Of a DNA stretch of 64,000 nt, positions 49,308-58,605 are shown piece by piece. The notes under the pieces were generated by a model that was not told the DNA's origin, made no database searches, and saw only the letters and a list, made by a program, of their open reading frames with translations. A program made the translations under genes and the position numbers. Source of the stretch: Kalmanozyma brasiliensis GHG001 (taxonomy: Eukaryota; Basidiomycota; Ustilaginomycetes; Ustilaginales); the NCBI RefSeq assembly GCF_000497045.1, contig NW_015961992.1:374259-438258 (forward strand), read 5' to 3'. Positions within the stretch are counted from its first letter, which is position 1. The number at the start of each line of letters is the position of its first letter.

Positions 49308-50479
49308 GGCGATGAGTGGTCCGGTATCGACGTAAAATGGGGCTGACGACCTCGATGATGGGTGAAAGGAGATGCTGTAGGAGAAAGGAACAGGGTCTGC
49401 AAGACCTTGAGTCGCCCTGTGCTTTGCACCGCCAGCTGAAAGAGCCTGAAGAGCAAGCTAGGTGGTTGCAGGGGTCTTAGGCAGATCGAACGCCTTTTCG
49501 CTTTGCATAGGTACAGGTGGGCCGGCCCACCAGCGCTTTATGAAGGTGCGAGACACGCTCCCGGCACTTCGCACGAAGCTGGGCCCGCTTCGTGTGGGAT
49601 CCGAGCGAAAAGCATGCTGTGATAAGACAAGGAAGAAGCTGTCACACTCTATCGCGCAAGCACACATTGTGATCTGCACGCTTCTGCATGCAACATGAAA
49701 AGGTCTCGCAGAAGGAGGGGTCCATGCGTCGACGATGGCCCTCGCGCTTCGATGTCCGACCTCGTTTCGGCAGCGCTTGGTCCTGAGCGCAGCACGGGAG
49801 CGAAGACATCCCAGATCTTGTCCTTGATCTTAACTGTTGCAGAGGTGTAGTGAAGGACGCCGTTCATGTCGGGGTTGACTGGATCCAGAGGCAAGATTAG
49901 GTGGGAGCGGTGGACATACAAAGGTGAACGCCAAGACCAGCGACATGCGAGTCATGCATGAAAAGGGAGCTGCAAAGTCGATTTGGGCGAGTTCCAGAAG
50001 CCCGTGTCTGCTAGGCGAGACCAACACTTCGACTTGGCTGGTGATGCAGACAGCAGGGCGAAGACAATCGTTGTCGCGAGTCTTCTCGCCCTTTGGGAAT
50101 TTTCGTCAGTGTATGCGACGTCTTGTCCGCCTGCAGGTCGTCGGACAGTGGCGGAGGTTCCTTGGCAAAGCCTGGTGCAGTGCAGACAACAATCGAAGCG
50201 TCTGGAACACGCCCAGAAGATCAGGTGGACTTCCCGCAGGCCCCTGCGCCCTGGTTACGAATCAAAGGCTGCTGGTTCCTCTCACAGAAGCGGTTTTGAA
50301 CGGCTTTCAGAAAGTCACTGGAAGACGGACAGTCATGCTTCGATTGCACGCGCCTCACAAAAATGGCAAGCAAGCATATCGACTCAATAGATTAGATGAA
50401 GCAGAGGTATACATAAGCAAGTCCGAACAATTCCAAAAGAGAGTGTACATATGGTTCCCTTCACCAGCGTCCAGCTTCA
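49308..50479. other. 1.2-kb intergenic region
   Basis: Lies between the start of the LtrA gene and the end of the AhpC/TSA-domain gene, both leftward. A minus-strand segment near 49650-49960 has locally coding-like codon use and a GTATGT donor-like site, but I could not build a convincing gene model. Confidence 0.4.
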
Positions 50480-53400
50480 TCAGAAGCGACCGGAAAGACC
50501 CGACTCGAATTCGATCGGCTCATCGTTGTCCTCGTCGGTCTCGTCGGTTTCACTGTCCTCCGTGTCATGCCCGAGTCGATCGCGCGAATCATCGCCATCC
50601 TCGTCCGTCTCTTCCACCAAATGCTCCAGCGGCTGGGCACGGTACGCGTTGAAGCTTTGGAAGCTGGAGCCCTGCGTGTGGCCGCCCTCACCGAGCGGTG
50701 CGGCGCGTTGGGAGCCGGTAGGCGTCTGTGTGCCCGACAGTGAAGGCTCCATGTCGGTGCTTCCGAGGGGAGTGTCGTGGGAGCCGTGATCAGCGACGCT
50801 GGATGCCGGCTCGCTGCTATCACCATTGGGCTTGGCTTTGTCCTTCAGCGACGACATAGAGTCGTACACGTCCAGGTCCTCTAGGAAACTTCCCGGGGGC
50901 GCAAATCCGGGGGACCGTGGAGATGGAGGTGCCTCCATCGAAGATCTGCCATTGACCGCTGCTGCAGGCACCGTAAGCCCGCTGGGGGCAAGCTGGACAG
51001 CTTTGTCACCAGCACCATTGACCTGCTTGGCAGCCGCGAAGGTCTTCTGGGTAGGCGTGGTGGCCTCATTGACACCGTTGGCCTGGGCAGCCACTCGCAG
51101 CGACTTGGTGGACGCGTTGTGCTGCAGCCTGCTATTGCCACTGCCAGGCACGGCGAGGCGACCGTCGAGCGACACCTTGGACGGGTCTTGACGCAGCTTG
51201 GATCGGAAGCTGCTCAGACCGCCCATCTCGAACCTCTTGCGCAGCTCGGACATGGACGAAGCCTGCTTGAGCGTGCCGAAGCCGAACGCACCCGGCCCGG
51301 CTACGTCGCTGGGACGGCGGCGGGTATCGAACGACGTGGCGCGCGATTCAAACTCGATGCCCGTGTTCTGCGTGTCGAAGGACTCGCGAACACGCATGGC
51401 GGATGCGGATCGAGGTTCGGCAGCGAAACCACGGTCGTGCGACTGGTCAGTGCTGACGTCGGCCTGCGACATCGACGCTGGCAGCGACACCTGCGACTTG
51501 CTGAAGCGGCCGGGGAAGCGGCCCCACAAGGAAGGGCGGGAGCGCGGATTGTTGCCTGCGTGTCCCACGGACCCTGCTGCCACCACCGAGCCAGTCGTGT
51601 TGCCAAAGGTCGAGTCCATCGTGTTGACGTCGTCGAGGTTCTTCTTCTTGCTGCGACTCCGACCGATCGAGCGGGTCTGTCGACGGTTCTGGTTGCCACC
51701 TGCCAGCGTAGCAGAGCGGGTCGCCTTCTCGTCCAGCATGAAGAGCGGCTTGGGCGTCTTGAGGGACATGTCGCAGCCTGCTTGCGCCAGAATCCTGGGG
51801 ATATCCATGTGGCCATCGGCGGTCGTCATGCGATGTGTGAAGGAACACTGCAAACCAGGTCCCAGAATGAAGTCACCCCCGAGCAGCTTCATGTCGCCTG
51901 GATTGCGGATGGGCATGTCGAAGAGACCCTTCTTGATGGCCACCAGGATACCCTTGGTCATACCCATACTTGCGTAGTCCGGTCGAGCGCAAGCGGGGTT
52001 GGCGTCGTTGGTGCGAAGCGTCATGCCGAGCGCTCTATAGACGTTGCGCTTGGGGTCGGCAAACATCGGGTACTGCACCTGCATCACCTCGCGGTACGCC
52101 TTGATAACGTGCCAGTCGCCCTGGCCGACGATGACAAAGTCCAAGTTGGCCTTCTTGAGCGGCAGAGGGTCGATATTGCGGACCGACATGGCGAACTGCT
52201 GGCAGAAGCCACACCACCAATGTCGCAAAAAGCAGACGAGCGTGCGGCGCTTCTTGTAGATGTCGCCGAACAGCACCTCCTGGCCATCCTCGTTGTAGAC
52301 GAGACACTGCGATGCTTCGAAGAGCTGGAGCATCGAGGGCGGGTGAATGGCATAGGAGCCTTCGGGAATGCCAGCCTCACGCGCGGCCGCTTTGACCTCA
52401 TCCGATTCGTCCTCGTTGATGATGTTCATGAGCACGTTGTTCTTGAAATGGGCCTTGCTGGCGGCATCAAGCGACTTTCGGTTCTTGTCGAGGGACGCAC
52501 GCGGCGGCTTCTGCGCCTTGCTTGGGCTGGTGACGGTCGCATTCTGCACCTTGTCGACGATCTGGAGCTCTTCCTCGAGGCCCCAGCCGCCGGCAGCAGA
52601 AGAAGACCGAGTGACCGCACCGCCGTTGGCGCTCGCTCCTGTCGTGTCTGTGCTGGCGTTCTTCAAGCGTCTGGAGGCTTGCCTGCTCACCGAGGTCGCG
52701 TTGCCATTGAGCGGCGAATCGTTCGCCGACTTGCTGCCAATTTCGCCCTTGATCGGCTGCAAGAAACGCACCGCGTTGGGGATCGACGGCGAGGACTCCT
52801 GAGTAGACGTTTCCTTGGTTGCTTGGTTCTTGCCGAGGACAAATTGCTGTCCTTCGACTTCCAGAACCGCCTTTTGAGCTTCGTTGACCGCACGCAGCTG
52901 GCCAGCGCTTCCGACGGGAGCGGTGGTGGGCCGTTTGATCGTGGCTCGAGACGCGGTCCGGGCTGCGGCGGATTTGCCTACACCGGCTGCAGTTGCGCTG
53001 CTGGAGGATAGGTCGCGGGCAGAGACGCTGGCCTCTTGTTGCTGCATCGCACCCAGCCCAAATGTACCCGGCTTTGCTGGTGACGCGACGGCCGTGCTCG
53101 GGCGATGGGCGCCGTTCGCCAAAATCCGACCTTGAGGCGCTACGGAGGCCATCCTGGACTCCACCGACCCGCTCGAGATGAGAACGGCCTGGATGGCATG
53201 CACAGCGTCATCCTTGGGAGGCAGCGATGGAGCGAGCGACGGAGCGAGCGAATTCCGCCGAGAAGCGTCGTCTGCGGCTTCGGAATTGGCGAGGCTGGTG
53301 ACGCTCTGACGACGCTCCGACTCGTCCAGATCCGAAGGCACCGCCTTTCGTCGAATGCGGTATGTCGAGGACGAGCTGGCTGCAGAGGCGACCGAATTCG

Positions 53401-55180
53401 AGCTGTCGCGTCTGGTGTGCAGCGCGTTGGGTCTGCCGTTGGGAACAGCAAGCGCACCGAACGGAGTCCCTGGACTCGAACCTCGTCGGTGGTCAAGAGA
53501 GTTCTGCGAGTGGCTGGATAGCGACTTGGTGGGCGATTCAGAGCGAGCGAGGAGACCTTGAGATGGCTTCGACGGATCGCTGAGAGGAGACAGAACTTCT
53601 TGCTCTGGCGATGTCCGCTCTGGTGCGGTAGGCGAAGGTGGTACGACGGCGGTCTGTAGTGGGCTCACCATGGCGCCCGGGATGGCGGGAGCGGCCACCG
53701 CCGCGTGCTCGGCTGGAGCAGCATCGTGGGGAGCGGCGACGTCCGTTTCGGTGGCGACAAGCGAAGAAGCCTCCTTCGTCTGCTGGGATGCGCTTGGAGT
53801 GTCTGCCGACCCTGCCAGCTTCTCTTGCTCGGAGCTGCTGCGAGGCGTGGTGAAGACTTCTGCGTTCTTCGAGTCCACTTCGAGTCCGCCTGCAGGTTGC
53901 GCTGTTGTCGGCTTGGTAGCGAGGACTTCCTCGTGCTCGAAACCTGACGAAGCAGAGCTGTGCGCCTGCTGATGTCGCTCGTCGCCGTCAAAGTCGACGT
54001 TCGCCTCGCCTCGAGACGAGGGGGCAGAGGAGCCGTTGGACAGCATCGAATTGCGTTGCGACGAGGGTGCGTCAGCTGTTTCAGATGATTCGCCGGGGAA
54101 CGTTGCAGTGACAGGGGGGCGCGCCTTGCCAGTAATTAAGCTTCGACGTTTGACGTTCTGCTGGTCAGGAACGTCGAAGCTGTTGCTTGCGAGGATCGGC
54201 ATCAGTGTAGCTGATCGATCGTCTCCAGAGAGGACGCTGCTGTGCCTGCGTGAAGCAGTTGTCGAAGCCGAGACGAGGGCCACAGATTCCGGCGCGGAAG
54301 AGTTCGGCAGGTGCAGCGAGTCGCTATGGGTCTCGAAATCACGGGTGCGGCGAAGCCAAGATGCACGCTTGGAAGCGGGCTGCGCTGCTGCTTCGGTCGA
54401 AAGCCCCCTGAGTCCGCCTGGCGATGCAGGATTGGCCTTGTTGATGTACTCTAGACGACCTGGAGCCGAGTCCGGAGTGTTGAGAGAAGCAGAGATGCGC
54501 TGTGGAGCGGATCCTGGACGCCTTGCGGAACGTGTGCGTTGAGGCGATATGAAGGCTCTTGGGGGAAGCTCTGCGTCGTGCGTGGAACTGGAAGCGGAGC
54601 GGTGACGATTGTACTTTTGCTCGAGGATGAGCTGACTGCGTTGTCGAGAGTGAGACGAGGCACGGTTGATGTAGGGCCTTCTGTAAACGTACTGGCCGTG
54701 CAGGTCAATATCGCCGGTAAAGCCTGTCTGGTAGAGGGAGTCGTTGGACTCGACGGTGCTGGCAACGGCAGCAGCGTCGTCCACAAAGACGGACTGGTTC
54801 CAATGAGCTGCTGCGGTTTCAGCGATGGAAGATCGCGATTCGGGAGCGAATTCTTTGGCAGGTACGAGTGGGCTTCTTCTCAAGCTGAGACCTGCTTCCA
54901 TGCGCTCGTTGGGGATGAGAATGCCAAGTGCTTCGGTCGAGTGGTCGAGTGCAACAGGAGCCGATGCCAAAGTGATGAGCTTTTCTGGCGAGCGATCGGC
55001 GGATCCTGAGGCCGAAGCAGCCGGAGCTGGACCGGAGGTGCGTGAAGCACGCGAGGAAGCGCGCTGCGAGAAGGAAGAGTCGCTGGAAGCGATGGGAGAC
55101 TCGGGTGGAGAGGCGGGGTTGTATTCGCTGAGGATATTGTTTGCAGAGAAGCTGGGAGAGTGTAGATAGGACACGGTCAT
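50480..55180 (-). CDS. Giant disordered protein with embedded AhpC/TSA-type thioredoxin-like domain
   Basis: 1,566 aa from the first ATG in the frame (55180, MTVSYLHSPSFSANN); the frame continues 117 codons upstream but without an ATG. Residues about 945-1150 form one folded unit: LFEASQCLVYNEDGQEVLFG, RRTLVCFLRHWWCGFCQQFA, DFVIVGQGDWHVIKAYREV and YPMFADPKRNVYRALGM. This is the AhpC/TSA_2 (PRXL2-like) thioredoxin fold, with CGFC at the usual peroxidatic/CxxC position (about 990). Everything on either side is Ser/Pro/Ala-rich disordered sequence with many SP and RxxS sites, plus an acidic C-terminus. Relatives of the domain are redox or lipid-metabolism enzymes, but function in this context is unknown. 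It might be a redox-sensing scaffold (inference). Confidence 0.82.
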   Translation of the reverse strand: MTVSYLHSPSFSANNILSEYNPASPPESPIASSDSSFSQRASSRASRTSGPAPAASASGSADRSPEKLITLASAPVALDHSTEALGILIPNERMEAGLSLRRSPLVPAKEFAPESRSSIAETAAAHWNQSVFVDDAAAVASTVESNDSLYQTGFTGDIDLHGQYVYRRPYINRASSHSRQRSQLILEQKYNRHRSASSSTHDAELPPRAFISPQRTRSARRPGSAPQRISASLNTPDSAPGRLEYINKANPASPGGLRGLSTEAAAQPASKRASWLRRTRDFETHSDSLHLPNSSAPESVALVSASTTASRRHSSVLSGDDRSATLMPILASNSFDVPDQQNVKRRSLITGKARPPVTATFPGESSETADAPSSQRNSMLSNGSSAPSSRGEANVDFDGDERHQQAHSSASSGFEHEEVLATKPTTAQPAGGLEVDSKNAEVFTTPRSSSEQEKLAGSADTPSASQQTKEASSLVATETDVAAPHDAAPAEHAAVAAPAIPGAMVSPLQTAVVPPSPTAPERTSPEQEVLSPLSDPSKPSQGLLARSESPTKSLSSHSQNSLDHRRGSSPGTPFGALAVPNGRPNALHTRRDSSNSVASAASSSSTYRIRRKAVPSDLDESERRQSVTSLANSEAADDASRRNSLAPSLAPSLPPKDDAVHAIQAVLISSGSVESRMASVAPQGRILANGAHRPSTAVASPAKPGTFGLGAMQQQEASVSARDLSSSSATAAGVGKSAAARTASRATIKRPTTAPVGSAGQLRAVNEAQKAVLEVEGQQFVLGKNQATKETSTQESSPSIPNAVRFLQPIKGEIGSKSANDSPLNGNATSVSRQASRRLKNASTDTTGASANGGAVTRSSSAAGGWGLEEELQIVDKVQNATVTSPSKAQKPPRASLDKNRKSLDAASKAHFKNNVLMNIINEDESDEVKAAAREAGIPEGSYAIHPPSMLQLFEASQCLVYNEDGQEVLFGDIYKKRRTLVCFLRHWWCGFCQQFAMSVRNIDPLPLKKANLDFVIVGQGDWHVIKAYREVMQVQYPMFADPKRNVYRALGMTLRTNDANPACARPDYASMGMTKGILVAIKKGLFDMPIRNPGDMKLLGGDFILGPGLQCSFTHRMTTADGHMDIPRILAQAGCDMSLKTPKPLFMLDEKATRSATLAGGNQNRRQTRSIGRSRSKKKNLDDVNTMDSTFGNTTGSVVAAGSVGHAGNNPRSRPSLWGRFPGRFSKSQVSLPASMSQADVSTDQSHDRGFAAEPRSASAMRVRESFDTQNTGIEFESRATSFDTRRRPSDVAGPGAFGFGTLKQASSMSELRKRFEMGGLSSFRSKLRQDPSKVSLDGRLAVPGSGNSRLQHNASTKSLRVAAQANGVNEATTPTQKTFAAAKQVNGAGDKAVQLAPSGLTVPAAAVNGRSSMEAPPSPRSPGFAPPGSFLEDLDVYDSMSSLKDKAKPNGDSSEPASSVADHGSHDTPLGSTDMEPSLSGTQTPTGSQRAAPLGEGGHTQGSSFQSFNAYRAQPLEHLVEETDEDGDDSRDRLGHDTEDSETDETDEDNDEPIEFESGLSGRF

Positions 55181-57294
55181 GCCTTTGCTCTGGGGAGGAA
55201 ATCGAGGTGGTGTTCCTGGCAGCGAGCCATGTACCCTGTAGTGTTGTGGCAGCAGGAGAAGTCGACAACCGTGGATGGGCCCAACGATCAAGAGACTGAT
55301 CCGTGGAAAGCAACCGAGATGAAGCAGTAGCGTGCGAGATGATTGCAATGAGATTTGCAGCGCTGGCCAAAGAGGTCGTTGTAGAAAGAGCAAAAAGACC
55401 TTGGCCTTGGATATCAATCGAAGAAACGAGAGTGGATGGAGGTCGTGGTAGTTGCCTCTAGCAAACGTCGACGACGAGGGTGATGATGGTGATGGTGAAG
55501 GAATGAGAGACTCGCAATCAGTTGCCAGCAAGAATGTGCACCGACAGCATTGTGGAGCAGCGAACGACGAGCGCCGGGAGTGTAGCTGGAATGAAGGGAG
55601 CAGGGGGAAGGAGGAGAAGGAGGAGGAAAGAAGCGAAGCAGCAGCCGAGAAACAGGACCGGATAGGAGGATGCTGGACGGGATGGGATGGAATGAGAAAT
55701 TGGATGGCTTGAGACCGCGGCGGTGAGGCCAGACGTCAAGATGTCTCAACCCTTGCCGTTGGCCAGCGGTGTGAAGTCACAGTGTGTGATAAGTGACCGG
55801 ACAGCGAAGACAGCGGAATGTCCGCATGTGCTTTGCTTAGCGTTGCGCCTGCTGTTTGCTGACCGCCGCCGCCTCCTGTCAGGGCTGCAGAAGGCTGTTT
55901 GCGGTCAGAATTGAGTAATTCACCACCGATCAGGCGACAGAGGCTCGAGAGAGAGAGAAGAGAGTGCAAGGCAACGAAAGGGCACAAATTCGGCAAGGGC
56001 GCGGGGACAGAGGATTCTCGCCGGGCTGAAACAGAGGGCGGGCGTCGCTGCAGTGCGAATCCGTACAGCACCCACAATACAGCCGGCAGCACGACAAAGA
56101 CTGTGGGTTTGCCGCCCTGGACCAAAGTCAACTGACGAGCCTCGACTGTGCGGTGTTTGGTCTGCTGCATCAACCAAATTGGCTCGCTTATATTCCCATA
56201 TCACAAGTCCGCTCTCAGCTGAGTTGAGCAGTGAACCCTTTTCCGGTCAACGTCTCTATCCACTCGAACGGCCCTCCCGACTAGGACCTTCGCTGTCGGC
56301 ATGGTTCCGAGGTGTGACTTCAGTGAGCGTGCGAATCTTCTCACGGTATCAGTCATCGAAAGCTCCGGGACTGTCAGAAGACAAAGTAAGGAAGGTTGAC
56401 AGCGGAAAGCACGCCGGCCAGTGGAGCTTCGGGGTCGCATGCAGGGTGTAAGCGAAGTGCTTCCAGTACGGTTGTCGGGCGTGGTTGATACGTTCGGCTG
56501 CATCGAAGCGATTTTCAGGGCCGAAGGCGCGACGAGCCTAATCAACGGCAAGTCCTCGACATGAGGCCGAGAGCCGAGGAGAAGGAAAGAGCAAAGCTGT
56601 TCCTGGGCGTGCTGCTTTTCGCCTTCTCGACGGCAAAGCGCGCTCATCTCCTTCGACTGACCCTCGCTTTCGGTCGCGGAGTCGGAGTCGATCTCTTCGG
56701 TAGATGTGTGCGGCAACAACTCACCCACACGCCATTTCCAAACGCCGTTTCCCACGGCACCCCGCTTCGATGGGCCTGCATCAGACGCATGCGTGCCTTA
56801 AGCTTAACTTAGTCTCAGCGCGCGCTACTGTAGCCGGGCCTTCGATCCACGGGACGGCCATGTCTCGAGCGCCTATCTGAAACCTACCAGGGGCAGGCGC
56901 TTGCCGTAGTGTCGGGCGCCGGACAAACACCAAAGCACATTCAGCTCGGCTCGATACGCTTTGTTGAGCATGCCAGCCTCAGGGTCCAAACAGACCCTAG
57001 CCGCTGTTCTTGCTTTCGCAGTTGTCCTGCCTTCATACGGTCAACAAGGTAAAGCTTACAGCGTGTGAAGCAACCCCGCAGTCTCATTTGATCTCACGGT
57101 CACCCTTCTGATGGGAAGACGAACTGCCCGCGAATGTTTTCTGCGTGTCAGATCTATGACGACCTACACATTTGGGAAAAAGCAGCCGCCGTATCCCGAG
57201 GATACCATGGAGGTGGAGGCAGATCGACTTGCTAAGCTCCAGTGATGCTTCCTTCTCCTCCATCTTCACCAACGCAAAGGCATAGCACATCGCC
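55181..57294. other. 2.1-kb divergent intergenic region
   Basis: Promoters of the AhpC/TSA-domain gene (left) and IBA57 (right). Two short segments are coding-like: an ORF at 56970-57068 with a hydrophobic start (MPASGSKQTLAAVLAFAVVL) and the frame 57111-57245 ending RLAKLQ. They could not be joined by a plausible intron, so no gene is called. Confidence 0.4.
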
Positions 57295-58509
57295 ATGACG
57301 GTCGTATTGACGTCGTTGCCGAGCCGCGGCATCCCACGCTCGATTGCAACTAGGCTTTCCGTCGGTCCAACGAACTTCATAAGCAGAGCCAATCCGAGGC
57401 ATCGCAACTTTGCCACGAGCCGTTTGGCTCGTTCGGCAGACAGTGCGACCAGCAGCCAATGGAAGGTCGCAAAGGTTCCACATCGCGGAGTCGTCCAGGT
57501 CAGCGGCAGAGACACAGTCAAGCTACTGCAAGGTCTCGTCAGTCACGATGTCCGCTCTCTCGAATCCGCCAAGCCCACCGGATCGGGATCTTCCGGCTTG
57601 GTCTATGCCGGCTTCATGAACCCGCAAGGGCGAATGCTTGCGGATGTCTTCATCCACCGCCAGTCGCCATTGGACGACGGCTCGCCACGATGGCTCCTCG
57701 ACGTTGACTCGCGTACGCTTCCGTCGCTACTGAGCTTCATCAAGAAGTTCAAGCTTCGATCTAAGGTCCAGCTCGTCGATGTATCGGGCGAGCACAACGC
57801 GGTTCAGGCGTGGTCCGCTTCGCAGTCAGAAGCGCCAGCAGCCATCATCGAGCATCTCAGCATGGACCCTAGGTGTCCAACAATAGGCTACCGTGGCGTG
57901 CTTCCAGCGAGTGAAGCTGTCGACTTCAACGGATCAGCGAGCCAGGTCGACGGAGACGAGTACACCTTGTATCGAATCATCAATGGTGTTGCCGAAGGAG
58001 CGCTCGACTTTCCCGAAGGATCCAGTCTGCCTCTCGAGAACAATCTCGATTACATGAACGGCGTCGACTTCAGGAAAGGCTGCTATGTGGGTCAAGAGTT
58101 GACCGCTCGCACACACCACACGGGCGTAGTGCGCAAACGTATCGTCCCGCTGTCGTTCTACCTTCCAGGATCTAGCCCGCCTGCGACCATCACAGAGGTC
58201 GACCCTTCTTTCTCGCATCAACTACCAGCACACCTCACAGAGGTACGCTCCAGACCAGTCGGGGAAGCAACGGATGGCAAATCAGCACGTGGCAAAGCAG
58301 CAGGCAAGTTCACAGCCGGCATTCACAACGTGGGACTGGGATGCCTCCGATTGGAACAGGTGAGAAGGTGGACCGACGCTTCAAGTCCAGAAGCCAGCAG
58401 CAGAAAGGACGGGCTCGAAATGACGGCATTGTCAGCGGACGGAGAGACGACATTGTTGGTCAGACCATGGATTCCGAGTTGGTGGCCCAAGGAGAGGCCA
58501 GAGCAATAG
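57295..58509 (+). CDS. IBA57: Mitochondrial Fe-S cluster assembly factor Iba57 (GcvT/CAF17 family)
   Basis: 404 aa, one exon. The N-terminus is Arg/Ser-rich without acidic residues (MTVVLTSLPSRGIPRSIATR ..), as for a mitochondrial presequence. VVQVSGRDTVKLLQGLVSHDV (about 68-88) begins the GcvT-like fold. The hallmark NGVDFRKGCYVGQELTARTH (about 254-273) contains the KGCYxGQE motif of the Iba57/YgfZ family with its conserved Cys. Iba57 works with Isa1/Isa2 in maturing mitochondrial [4Fe-4S] proteins such as aconitase, lipoate synthase and succinate dehydrogenase. Its stop is 96 bp from the convergent orphan gene. First ATG of the frame chosen. Confidence 0.93.
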   Translation: MTVVLTSLPSRGIPRSIATRLSVGPTNFISRANPRHRNFATSRLARSADSATSSQWKVAKVPHRGVVQVSGRDTVKLLQGLVSHDVRSLESAKPTGSGSSGLVYAGFMNPQGRMLADVFIHRQSPLDDGSPRWLLDVDSRTLPSLLSFIKKFKLRSKVQLVDVSGEHNAVQAWSASQSEAPAAIIEHLSMDPRCPTIGYRGVLPASEAVDFNGSASQVDGDEYTLYRIINGVAEGALDFPEGSSLPLENNLDYMNGVDFRKGCYVGQELTARTHHTGVVRKRIVPLSFYLPGSSPPATITEVDPSFSHQLPAHLTEVRSRPVGEATDGKSARGKAAGKFTAGIHNVGLGCLRLEQVRRWTDASSPEASSRKDGLEMTALSADGETTLLVRPWIPSWWPKERPEQ

Positions 58510-58605
58510 CAATGAAAGATGATGGTCACTATCCACTATTCAGGAACATTGCCGTGAGGTCTGCATGGCTGAGCCCGCCCGGCGATCACGGCAACCGCGG
58601 TTATC

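Noticed and set aside
51119..53011. 630-codon plus-strand open frame opposite the AhpC/TSA-domain gene
   Set aside because: It is the mirror of biased codons in the real minus-strand gene; its Arg/His/Gly-rich translation has no family features.
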